From NCBI GenBank assembly GCA_034408745.1, contig JAWXCM010000131.1:1-46975 (forward strand): 46,975 bases of DNA. Direction: 5' to 3'. A program made the translations under genes and the position numbers. This DNA is from JAWXCM01 sp034408745. Its GTDB lineage: Bacteria > Acidobacteriota > Terriglobia > Bryobacterales > Bryobacteraceae. This document shows, in pieces, positions 8,578-17,200 of this stretch (positions within the stretch are counted from its first letter, which is position 1; the number at the start of each line of letters is the position of its first letter). The notes beneath the pieces are model-generated. The model did not search any database. It saw only the letters and a list, made by a program, of their open reading frames with translations, and was not told where the DNA came from.

Positions 8578-8619
8578 GGGGGCAGCCGCCCACGGCTGCG
8601 GCGGACGCCTACGTCCGCC
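8577..8619. repeat. Two-hairpin palindromic element, copy 2
   Basis: A G6-containing start, then hairpin GCAGCCG/CGGCTGC (8582-8588/8593-8599, loop CCCA) and hairpin GGCGGACG/CGTCCGCC (8600-8607/8612-8619, loop CCTA). It begins 3 nt beyond the nuoB stop codon (8623-8625 on the minus strand). Same orientation as copy 1; the arms differ but remain fully complementary. Confidence 0.8.
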
Positions 8620-8622
8620 AGA

Positions 8623-9189
8623 CTAATCCAAATTCAGTGTCCTCAGAGTAGTGCCCTTAGTACCCTCAATCTTCTTCTGCAGCAACATGATCGCGTAGAT
8701 CAGCTGCTCCGGACGAGGAGGGCAGCCCGGGACATAAATGTCGACCGGGATCACCTGATTCACGGGAACCAAAGCATAGTTATTAAAGACCCCGGTAGAT
8801 GTAGCGCAAGCGCCCATAGAGATCACCCAGCGAGGCTCAGGCATCTGTTGATAAAGCTGCCGGATCACCGGGGCCATCTTGTTAGCCACACGTCCGGCAA
8901 TAATCATCAGGTCCGCCTGGCGCGGCGAGCCTCGAAACACCTCGGCGCCAAATCGCGCCAGGTCGTATCGGGCATCGGTGGTGGCCATCATTTCGATAGC
9001 ACAGCACGCCAAACCGAACGTCATCGGCCAGAGGGAGTTCTTGCGAGCCCAGTTGATCGCCCAGTCCACCGACGTCAGCAGTACGCTGTCGCCGAAGTCC
9101 TGACCGACCTCGCTGTCAATGCGCTCAAAGAGTTCCCTGGGCTGGCTCTCCTGCAGGGGATGCTTCTGGTCCTCGACCGGATGATGCAT
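8623..9189 (-). CDS. nuoB: NADH-quinone oxidoreductase subunit B (complex I)
   Basis: A 188-residue NuoB/NDUFS7 homologue. The four cysteines that hold the N2 [4Fe-4S] cluster are present: C62-C63 (GLACCAIE), C128 (MGACATSTG) and C156 (VPGCPPRPE). The subunit passes electrons from the hydrophilic arm to quinone at the membrane interface. The N-terminal 35 residues are an acidic, polar extension before the conserved core. No other nuo gene is in the window: the neighbours are comEC and a DUF4397 gene. It is therefore a solitary copy, or a split-off from the main nuo operon. The gene is divergent from the DUF4397 gene across a 31-nt gap. Confidence 0.93.
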   Translation of the reverse strand: MHHPVEDQKHPLQESQPRELFERIDSEVGQDFGDSVLLTSVDWAINWARKNSLWPMTFGLACCAIEMMATTDARYDLARFGAEVFRGSPRQADLMIIAGRVANKMAPVIRQLYQQMPEPRWVISMGACATSTGVFNNYALVPVNQVIPVDIYVPGCPPRPEQLIYAIMLLQKKIEGTKGTTLRTLNLD

Positions 9190-9220
9190 AGCTGTCTCTT
9201 TTCAGTGTACCGTCATCTTT

Positions 9221-9883
9221 ATGAGAATCTTCGCCGCCAGTCTCGCACTGGCCTTTTTGTCGGTTGCCGGAGCTTTCGCCCAGAGCCGTGTACGCATCGT
9301 CCACGCCAGTCCCGACGTCGCCAAAGTCGACATTCTGGTCCTCGGGCAGGTCGCCATCGAAGCCCTGCCCTACGCCGAGACCACCGATTACATTCCGCTT
9401 CCGCTGCCATCCGGGACATACCCGATGCAGGTGAACGTCTCCGGGACCAGCACGATGCTGGCAAGCGCCAACGTCACCATCGCGTCGGGCGCCAGCTACA
9501 CCATCGTCGCGCTCGGACTCGCTGGCCCGGGCAAGTCGCCGGCGTTTCGACTCGTGACTCTGCCAGACAACCGCGGCCAGGAACCGCCCGACGGATCGGC
9601 GTACTATCGTCTGATCCACGCGGCACCCGGCACCGGCGCCATCGACGCGTACGCATTGCCGTTCGCCTATGCCACCACGCGGACGTCCGAACCCGATGTA
9701 GCAGGCCTGAATTTCGGCACCGCGACGGGCTACAACCGGCTCGCCGCCGGCCCGTACTTCATGCGGGTAACCGCGGCTGGTTCAAAGACGATTGCCGCCG
9801 ATGTTGGCCGGCTGCTCCTCCCGTCGCGCTCTGTGCGAACGATAATTGCGCTCGACTCCGGCTTCCTCGTGCTGCCGGATTAA
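9221..9883 (+). CDS. Exported DUF4397-domain protein
   Basis: A 220-residue protein with a Sec signal peptide (1-20, ending AGAFAQ). Two beta-rich repeats follow: residues about 22-115 (VRIVHASPDVAKVDILVLG) and about 126-215 (YYRLIHAAPGTGAIDAYAL). The 'R-[LI]-[IV]-HA-[SA]-P' opening of each repeat is the DUF4397 hallmark. DUF4397 proteins are exported, immunoglobulin-like proteins of unknown role. The coding strand is C-rich, like the rest of the left part of the window. It ends 10 nt before the dprA start. Confidence 0.85.
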   Translation: MRIFAASLALAFLSVAGAFAQSRVRIVHASPDVAKVDILVLGQVAIEALPYAETTDYIPLPLPSGTYPMQVNVSGTSTMLASANVTIASGASYTIVALGLAGPGKSPAFRLVTLPDNRGQEPPDGSAYYRLIHAAPGTGAIDAYALPFAYATTRTSEPDVAGLNFGTATGYNRLAAGPYFMRVTAAGSKTIAADVGRLLLPSRSVRTIIALDSGFLVLPD

Positions 9884-9893
9884 TCATCTTGCC

Positions 9894-11090
9894 ATGAGAG
9901 TTCTTTCCGCCAGCGCCACTATCTTGTATGTGATCCCGGCTGAAGAAGAACTCCACTGGCTTGCGCTCATTATGGTGCCTGGCGTCGGTCCTCGAACCGT
10001 GGCGCAACTGCTCTCCAGATTCAAGTCACCCGTCGAGGTGTTCCGTGCGGCTGCGGACGAAATTGAGGACTGCGGCGTCTCCGGATCAACCGCTCGAACC
10101 ATCGCGTCAGGCTGCACCTTTGAAGACGCCGTGGGGCAGCAGGAAAAGCTGCGGGCGGAAGACGCGGTGCTGATCACGCTGCGCGATTCCATCTATCCCG
10201 CGCGGCTGCGCGAGATCTACGATCCGCCTCCGGTGCTGTTCGCGCGCGGCCGCACGGAACTGCTGGCGACCGTCATGATCGGCGTCGTCGGTACGCGCCG
10301 GCCCACCACTTACGGCATCGCTGCGACCACACGGCTGTCGTCCGATCTGGCGTCGGCGCAGATCACCATCGTGAGCGGAATGGCCCGCGGCATCGACACC
10401 GCGGCCCACAAAGCAGCGCTGGAGGCGACGGGCAACACTGTTGCAGTATTCGGCTGCGGGATCGATCTGGTATATCCTGCTGAGAACCGAAGGCTGGCGG
10501 CGACCATCGCCGAAAAAGGCCTGGTGCTTTCCGAGTTACCCATGTCCACCCCGCCTTATCCGCAGAACTTCCCGGTGCGCAATCGTATCGTGTCGGGAAT
10601 GAGTGCGGGTATCCTGGTAGTAGAGGGCGCCCAGTACAGCGGTTCCGGAATCACCGCCCGGCTGGCGATGGATCAGCAGCGAGAGGTATTCGCAGTTCCC
10701 GGCAACATTACCTCTAAGATGAGTTGGGGACCGAACCTGCTGATCAAGCAGGGCGCGAAGCTGGTTCAGGAATGGAACGACGTTGTGGTCGAACTCCAGC
10801 CGGAAGACCGAAAGAAGCTGGTTGCGGCGACCCAGCGGCAACTGGGACTTGAATCCTTCGAGCCGTCCGGTGCATCCCAGGGGGTCCCGGGAGAAACCGT
10901 TTCGCCACAGGCTAAGCTTGCAAGGGAGTTACTTGGTAAGATCCCCGTGGATGCTCCTGTGCATCTGGATGCCCTGATGGAATCGTTACTACACGTTTCC
11001 CCATCAGAGGTAATTGCAGCCCTGTTTGAGCTGGAACTTGAGGGAGCGGTAAGACAGCTCCCCGGGAAGAACTTTGTTAAAGTGTGGTGA
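9894..11090 (+). CDS. dprA: DNA-processing protein DprA
   Basis: A 398-residue protein. A helix-hairpin-helix/SAM-like N-terminus (about 15-85, IMVPGVGPRTVAQLLSRF) precedes a Rossmann-like DprA core (about 90-310) with GVVGTRRPTTYG, the signature SGMARGIDTAAH and GSGITARLAM. A winged-helix domain (about 335-398) closes it. DprA protects incoming single-stranded DNA and loads RecA during transformation. I start it at the ATG at 9894, just after the DUF4397 stop; a longer frame from 9846 would overlap that gene by 38 nt and adds only non-conserved residues. It is followed by topA after 14 nt, a pairing common in bacteria. Confidence 0.93.
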   Translation: MRVLSASATILYVIPAEEELHWLALIMVPGVGPRTVAQLLSRFKSPVEVFRAAADEIEDCGVSGSTARTIASGCTFEDAVGQQEKLRAEDAVLITLRDSIYPARLREIYDPPPVLFARGRTELLATVMIGVVGTRRPTTYGIAATTRLSSDLASAQITIVSGMARGIDTAAHKAALEATGNTVAVFGCGIDLVYPAENRRLAATIAEKGLVLSELPMSTPPYPQNFPVRNRIVSGMSAGILVVEGAQYSGSGITARLAMDQQREVFAVPGNITSKMSWGPNLLIKQGAKLVQEWNDVVVELQPEDRKKLVAATQRQLGLESFEPSGASQGVPGETVSPQAKLARELLGKIPVDAPVHLDALMESLLHVSPSEVIAALFELELEGAVRQLPGKNFVKVW

Positions 11091-11104
11091 GTCCGCAGTA
11101 AATT

Positions 11105-13540
11105 ATGGCAAAATCGCTGGTCATCGTCGAGTCCCCGGCAAAGGCGAAAACGATCGGGAAGTATCTTGGTCCCAACTTCATCGTCAAAGCCTCGCTCGGT
11201 CATATTAAAGATCTGCCGAAGAAGGATCTCGCTGTGGCAGTCGACGGCGACTTCCGCCCGGATTATCAGATCATCGAAGGCAAGAAGAAGCTCATCGCTG
11301 AGCTCAAGGCGGCAGCGAAAAAAGTAGACAACATCTACCTCGCAGCCGACCCTGACCGCGAAGGTGAGGCTATCTGCTCGCACCTGCAGGAAGAGCTTGT
11401 CACCAAGGGTGTTCAAGTCTTCCGGGTGATGTTTAACGAAATCACGCAGAAGGCAATTCGGGCAGCGTTTGAGAAGCCGATGGCGGTGAACGTTCACCTG
11501 GTGGAGGCGCAGCAGGCCCGCCGTGTGCTCGACCGCCTCGTGGGTTACAAGATCTCGCCGCTGTTGTGGGACAAGGTCCGCCGCGGGTTGTCCGCAGGCC
11601 GTGTCCAGACGGTTGCGCTGCGTCTGGTTGTGGAGCGCGAACGCTCCATCCGTGCCTTCGAGAAGCGTGAGTACTGGACCATCGACGTCCAGCTGAATGC
11701 GAAGAAGGCGCCGATCCTCAAGGTATCGCTGGCCAAACGCAACAACGAGAACGTCGAGATCCCGAACGAAGAGACAGCGACCGGCATCACGGCGGCGCTG
11801 GAAAACACGACGTACACCGTCGCTTCGGTCGGCACCAAAGAGAAGCGGCGTAACCCGGTTGCTCCCTTCATCACATCGACGCTGCAGCAGGAAGCGGCGC
11901 GCAAGCTGCGCTTTAGCGTGAAGCGCACCATGATGATCGCGCAGAAACTGTACGAAGGTGTCGAGGTCGGCAAAGAGGGCGCGGTCGGTCTGATCACGTA
12001 CATGCGTACCGATTCGACCCGCGTGTCCGACGACGCCCTGACCGAAGTTCGCGGCTTTGTCGGCGAACGCTACGGCGCGGCGTATGTGCCGGAGAAGCCG
12101 AACGTCTACAAGAGCAAGAAGGACGCACAGGACGCGCACGAAGCGATTCGTCCGACGTCCGTTCTGCGCACTCCGGATGAAGTGGCGGCGTTTGTTGGTG
12201 AGGACGAGATCAAGCTGTACCGGCTGATCTGGATGCGCATGACCGCGTCGCAGATGATGCCGGCGGTGTTCGATCAGACCACCATTGATGTGCTTGCGCC
12301 GGGACGCGACGGCAACGAGTATAAGTTCCGCGCCACCGGGTCGGTACCCAGGTTCGACGGCTTCCTCGCAGTCTACGAAGAAGGCAAGGACCAGAAGGAC
12401 GAGGAAGACGAAGAGCTGAAGCACAAGCTCCCGGCAGTAACCGAGGGCGAGGTCCTGAAGTTCAAATCCATTGAGCCCGAACAGCACTTCACCGAACCGC
12501 CTCCGCGCTTTACCGAAGCGACGCTGGTGAAGGAACTGGAAGCCAACGGCGTGGGCCGTCCGTCGACGTACGCCGCGATCCTGTCCACCATTCAGGAACG
12601 CGAGTACGTGAAGAAGGAAGGCGGCAAGTTCGGACCGACCGAGCTTGGTGAGATCGTCAACGATCTGCTTGTGGAGAACTTCGACCACATCTTCGACGTG
12701 AAGTACACGGCGCGGATGGAAGAAGAGCTCGACGCCATTGAAGAAGGCAAGATCGACTGGCGCGTTGCGATGTCGGAGTTCTACGGTCAGCTCAGTGAAG
12801 ACCTTGAGCATGCCGAACGGAACATGACCGACATCAAGCGCATGGAGATCCCCACCGATCAGGTTTGCGAGAAGTGCGGCAAACCGATGGTGATCAAGTG
12901 GGGCCGCCATGGCCGCTTCATTGCGTGCACGGGTTATCCGGAGTGTACGAATACGCGCGAGATTGCTCCGGAAGGCAACATCGAAGAAGGCGTCGAGGAA
13001 GAGTACTGCGAAAACTGCGGCCGCCCGATGGTGCTGAAGAAGGGGCGCTTCGGTCAGTTCTATGCGTGCTCGGGATATCCCGACTGCAAGACGACGAAGA
13101 AGATCGGCGAGAAGGAGCAGCGCAAGTCGGACCAGCCTCTGGAAGAGGACTGCCCGAGCTGCGGCTCGAAGCTGTCGGTGAAGTTCGGGCGCTTCGGCGA
13201 GTTCATATCGTGCTCGAATTATCCGAAGTGCAAGTTCGTCAAACAGAAGACGATTGGCGTGGTGTGCCCGACATGCGGCACGGGCGAAATCGTGGAACGG
13301 CGCTCGAAGCGCGGCAAGACGTTCTTCGGCTGCAACCGCTATCCGGAGTGCGACTTCGTCGCGTGGAACCGCCCCATTCCGGAGACGTGCCCCGACTGCA
13401 GTTCGCCCTATCTGCTGGAGAAGTTCAGCAAGAAAGACGGACCGCAGGCGGTCTGCCCGAACCCTGAGTGCAAGTTCAAGAAGGACTTGCCGAAAGTCGA
13501 GGAAACCGCTCCTCAGCCCGAACCCGCCGTGGCCGGCTAA
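11105..13540 (+). CDS. topA: DNA topoisomerase I (type IA)
   Basis: An 811-residue enzyme that relaxes negative supercoils. The Toprim domain (1-145) has E9 in IVESPAKAKTI and the metal-binding motif in ADPDREGE (81-88). The core follows, with catalytic Tyr299 in LITYMRTDSTR. The C-terminus carries five four-cysteine zinc ribbons (about 580-800), starting CEKCGKP, CENCGRP, CPSCGSK, CPTCGTG and CPDCSSP, each ending in a CxxxPxC-like half. Five modules is on the long side; E. coli has three classical ribbons plus two derived ones. Co-transcription with dprA is likely. Confidence 0.97.
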   Translation: MAKSLVIVESPAKAKTIGKYLGPNFIVKASLGHIKDLPKKDLAVAVDGDFRPDYQIIEGKKKLIAELKAAAKKVDNIYLAADPDREGEAICSHLQEELVTKGVQVFRVMFNEITQKAIRAAFEKPMAVNVHLVEAQQARRVLDRLVGYKISPLLWDKVRRGLSAGRVQTVALRLVVERERSIRAFEKREYWTIDVQLNAKKAPILKVSLAKRNNENVEIPNEETATGITAALENTTYTVASVGTKEKRRNPVAPFITSTLQQEAARKLRFSVKRTMMIAQKLYEGVEVGKEGAVGLITYMRTDSTRVSDDALTEVRGFVGERYGAAYVPEKPNVYKSKKDAQDAHEAIRPTSVLRTPDEVAAFVGEDEIKLYRLIWMRMTASQMMPAVFDQTTIDVLAPGRDGNEYKFRATGSVPRFDGFLAVYEEGKDQKDEEDEELKHKLPAVTEGEVLKFKSIEPEQHFTEPPPRFTEATLVKELEANGVGRPSTYAAILSTIQEREYVKKEGGKFGPTELGEIVNDLLVENFDHIFDVKYTARMEEELDAIEEGKIDWRVAMSEFYGQLSEDLEHAERNMTDIKRMEIPTDQVCEKCGKPMVIKWGRHGRFIACTGYPECTNTREIAPEGNIEEGVEEEYCENCGRPMVLKKGRFGQFYACSGYPDCKTTKKIGEKEQRKSDQPLEEDCPSCGSKLSVKFGRFGEFISCSNYPKCKFVKQKTIGVVCPTCGTGEIVERRSKRGKTFFGCNRYPECDFVAWNRPIPETCPDCSSPYLLEKFSKKDGPQAVCPNPECKFKKDLPKVEETAPQPEPAVAG

Positions 13541-13682
13541 CCGGCGATGCGCACGGGCCGTACAGCATCGCCGCCGTCATGGCTCGGGTTGTGCTGCTAC
13601 CGACGGCATGCAGTGCGTCTTTGAGTCCGCGTAGAAAGCCATTGCTGTAGACCTGTTCGCTGACGCGTCGCGCCTGCCGAGG

Positions 13683-14170
13683 TCATGCTGGATACAGCAG
13701 CTCTTCGGGTCCAATGAGGAGGGGGGGCCAATGCGAGACGCGAGGCCGTGCCCACTTCAAACGTGAGGTTGGTGTGGCTCGGCATGTTGTAGAGGAACAG
13801 CGGGAGTGGGGACTGAGCGGACAGTTTCCGCCGCTGAAGACTGCCGCACCGAAGCAGCATCCGCCCTGCACGCTTTCCTCGCGTTCCTGCGAGTAGCCGC
13901 GCTCCCGAATGCGCGCCATTTCTTTGCAGATCGCGGCGGGGTCGTTGATGGTGATTTGATAAATGCCGTAGACCAAAATCATCCCCTGCATGTGCTGCGA
14001 CCGCCTCGCCACGGGGTTCGAGAGCCGAATGTATGTGGTGCGCGCTTTCCAGCGATTCGACGATGCGCACATGATCTTCGCACTACGCCCAGTCTCACCG
14101 TCGAGACTGTCTCTCCGCTGAGGGTGTGTATTTCCCGGGCCGATGCGGCCTGCGGTGGACGCCTTTCCAA
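13683..14170 (-). pseudogene. Decayed IclR-family regulator (effector domain)
   Basis: On the minus strand, IclR-domain pieces occur in the right order but in changing frames: REIHTLSGETVS (about 14138-14100), RIVESLESAHHIH (about 14070-14030), IRLSNPV (about 14030-14010), GEAVAAHAG (about 14015-13985), then one longer piece with DPAAICKEMARIRERGYSQ and EREESVQGGCCFGAAVF (about 13945-13825). The last two are classic IclR ligand-domain motifs. At least three frame changes are needed. One looks like a single inserted A near 14073, because removing it joins VVR-RDHVRIVES. No N-terminal helix-turn-helix is found. It probably once regulated the neighbouring carbohydrate genes. The stretch 13541-13682 holds nothing I can identify. 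Confidence 0.7.
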
Positions 14171-14250
14171 GGTCGAATTGTGTGGGAGAGGTCGGCGAGA
14201 CTGAGGCTCGGGATTCGACCCTGGGCTGGCAGCCGCCCTTGTAACCGGAT

Positions 14251-17200
14251 ATGCTGCCTGCAGTAATGAAAAACCGGCACATAGTCCGGGTGGGACTGCT
14301 GGCGCTTGCCACAGTCCTCGCCGCTCCCCTGTTTGCAGCGGGAGACAACGCGAATTATCTGTTGATCGATCAGGCGGGCATTGATGCCGCGAAAGCAAAG
14401 TCGAAGGCGCAGCCGTGGGCAGCGAAAGCGCTGCAGTCGCTGATGCGGGATGCCGACAAGGCGCTGTCGGCGAAGGTGGATATTCCGGACCGAGGCGGGC
14501 AGTGGCCGCACTGGTACTCCTGCAAAAAGGACGGCGTGCGGCTGCGGACGGAATCGCCGACCGTGCATCGGTGTCCACACTGCAACACCGTCTATACGGG
14601 CGAGCCGTTCGATTCGGTTCCTGCTTACGGAGCTCACAGTGCGAATGCGTCGGCGGCACGGGATCTGGGCCTGGCGTTTCGATTTTCCGGCAAGCCGGAA
14701 TATGCGCGCCGGGCCGTGGTGCTGCTGACAGGCTATGCGGACCGCTATCGCGGGATGCGGCTTCACGACAAAGACGGCAACGAGAAGATCGGCGGCGGGC
14801 ACGTGATGGCGCAGTCGCTGGATGAATCGGTGTGGCTGATTCCAATGGTCTGGAGCTACGCGCTGGTTCGCGACACGATGGACACTGCGTCGCGCGCTCA
14901 TGTAGAGGCCGACCTGTTCCGGCCCGCGGCGGACGTGATTCGCGCGCACAAGTTGCCGATTCACAACATCCAGTGCTGGAAGAACACCGCGGTGGGGCTG
15001 GCCGGGTTTGTGACTGGCGACAAGACGCTGATTGCCGAGGCAATCGACGATCCGGACCGCGGGTTTCGTGCGCAGATTGCCAGGGGCGTGAAGGATGGCA
15101 TCTGGTGGGAAGGGTCGCTGGGGTATCACGCCTACACGATGCAGGCGCTGTGGCCGCTGACCGAGGCGGCCCGTCTGGCGGGGGTCGACCTTTACAACGA
15201 CACGTATCGGTCTCTGTTCGACGGACCGCTGGCGGTGGCGCTGCCGAACGGGGATGCTCCGGGGTTCAACGACAACGCGGGGACGAACGTATCGCGGCTC
15301 GCTTCGCTGTATGAGCTGGCGTTTGCGCGATGGGGCAAGCCGGAGTTCGGCAAGCTTGTGGCGGGCAGTTCGCGGGATTCGCTGACGTCATTGCTGTGGG
15401 GGGCGGTGGATGTGCCGAAGGGCGATCCGGTGCCGACGGACAGCCGACTGCTGCCCGCGATGGGGTTTGCCATGCTGCGGTCGCCGGGGATGGTGGCTGC
15501 TGTCCGATTTGGGTCGCATGGCGGTGGGCATGGGCATCCGGACAAGTTGAACGTGGTGTCGTTTGGCGGCGGGCGACTGCTGGGGCTGGATCCGGGGAGC
15601 ATCAACTATGGCGTTCCGCTGCACCAGGAATGGTACCGGTCGACGATTGCTCACAATACCGTGACTGTGGACGGGGCTTCGCAGTCGACTGCCGATGGAA
15701 AGCTGGTTGAGTGGACGGGCAGCAAGCTGGTTGCCTCCGCGCCGGCGGCTTACAAGGGCGTGGCGTTGACGCGGTCTCTGGAACTGAGCGCGACGGGTCG
15801 GATGACGGACCGGTTTGAGTGTGTCTCCGAGGCGGAGCATGTGTATGACTGGGCTTTCCATGTGCCGGGCAAGCTGGTGGTTTCGTTGCCGGTGGCGGGT
15901 CGGGCGGAACCGCTGGGCTCGGCGAATGGGTATCAGCATTTGAAGAAAGTGGCGGCGGGCAAGACGGACGGGGCATGGACAGCCAGGTTTGAGAGCGGGT
16001 CGGGTCCGGCGCTGGTGCTGCGTGTGGAGGCCGCTCCCGGGACCGAAGTTTTTACGGCTACAGGGCCGGGGCGGGATCCGGTGGATGAGGTTCCGGTGCT
16101 GATTGTGCGGCGTCGCGGTAAGGCGGCGACGTTTGCCGTGTCGCATCAGATGGAGGCGCAGCGGGTGTCAGTGGAAGGTGCGCCGTCGAAGGCGTTGGAG
16201 TTTGGGGCGGCGGAGATTCGGCGGGCTCTTGCTTCTCGCGATGCGGCTGGGTTGTCGTTTGTTGTGGCGGTGCAGGGCTCGGGTGAGGCGCAGTCGTATG
16301 CACTGCGGCGTGCAGGGTCGACGTGGCGAGCCGTTGGCGCGGATACGGCAGGTGCGATGTACGGGGCTCTCGATTTGGCGGAGCAGATTCGAACCGGGGC
16401 AATCGGGGCGGCGAAAGACTCCGAGTCCAGACCCCATATTGCGAACCGGGGGATTAAATTCAATATTCCGCTGGACGCGCGCACGCCGAGTTATTCCGAC
16501 AGCGGAGATGCGGCGCAGGCAAATATTCCGGAAATGTGGTCGATGGATTTCTGGCAGGAGTTTCTCGACGACATGGCGCGGCACCGGTACAACACGCTGT
16601 CGCTGTGGAACCTGCATCCGTTTCCTTCGATGGTGAAGGTGCCCGAGTATCCCGATGTCGCGCTGGACGACGTGATGCGAACTACGAATCCGTTCGATTC
16701 CACGTATTCACTGGAAGGCAAGGATATGGTTCGGCCGGAGATCCTGGCGAAGCTGCAGCCGGTGAAACGGATGACCATCGACGCGAAGATCCGATTCTGG
16801 CGGGATGTGATGCAGTATGCGCAGGATCGCGGGATATCGGTGTATCTGTTTACGTGGAATATTTTCACGTGGGGCGCAGAGGGGAAATACGGGATTACGA
16901 AGGCTCAGGATAATCCGGTCACTATCGATTATTTTCGGAAAAGCGTCCGGGAGACGGTGCTGACGTATCCTCTGCTGGCCGGGATGGGCATTACGGCGGG
17001 CGAGCAGATGGAGTCCCGAAAGGATGAATTCGACAAAGAGAAGTGGCTCTGGAAGACGTATGGCGAGGGGATTCGCGATGCGCTGCAGAAGCAGCCTGGC
17101 CGCGAGTTCCGGCTGATCCACCGATTTCATCAGACGGCGCTGGGGCCGATTCAGGAGGCTTTCCGCGAGTATCCTGGGCCGTTCGATTTGAGCTTCAAGT

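Noticed and set aside
7228..9897. A long plus-strand open frame of 889 codons opposite comEC and nuoB
   Set aside because: It is antisense to two clearly conserved genes, is rich in Arg/Gln/His/Pro from high-GC shadow coding, and has no domain signature.
10556..10564. DnaA-box-like TTATCCGCA near the skew change
   Set aside because: A single site with one mismatch, inside dprA, without a cluster of boxes, AT-rich unwinding region or replication genes nearby.
10766..12910. A minus-strand open frame of 714 codons opposite topA
   Set aside because: Antisense to topA, whose catalytic motifs are intact; composition typical of a shadow frame.
13979..15043. A 354-codon minus-strand frame across the pseudogene and lyase start
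   Set aside because: Most of it is antisense to the lyase; only its last part contributes one fragment of the IclR pseudogene.
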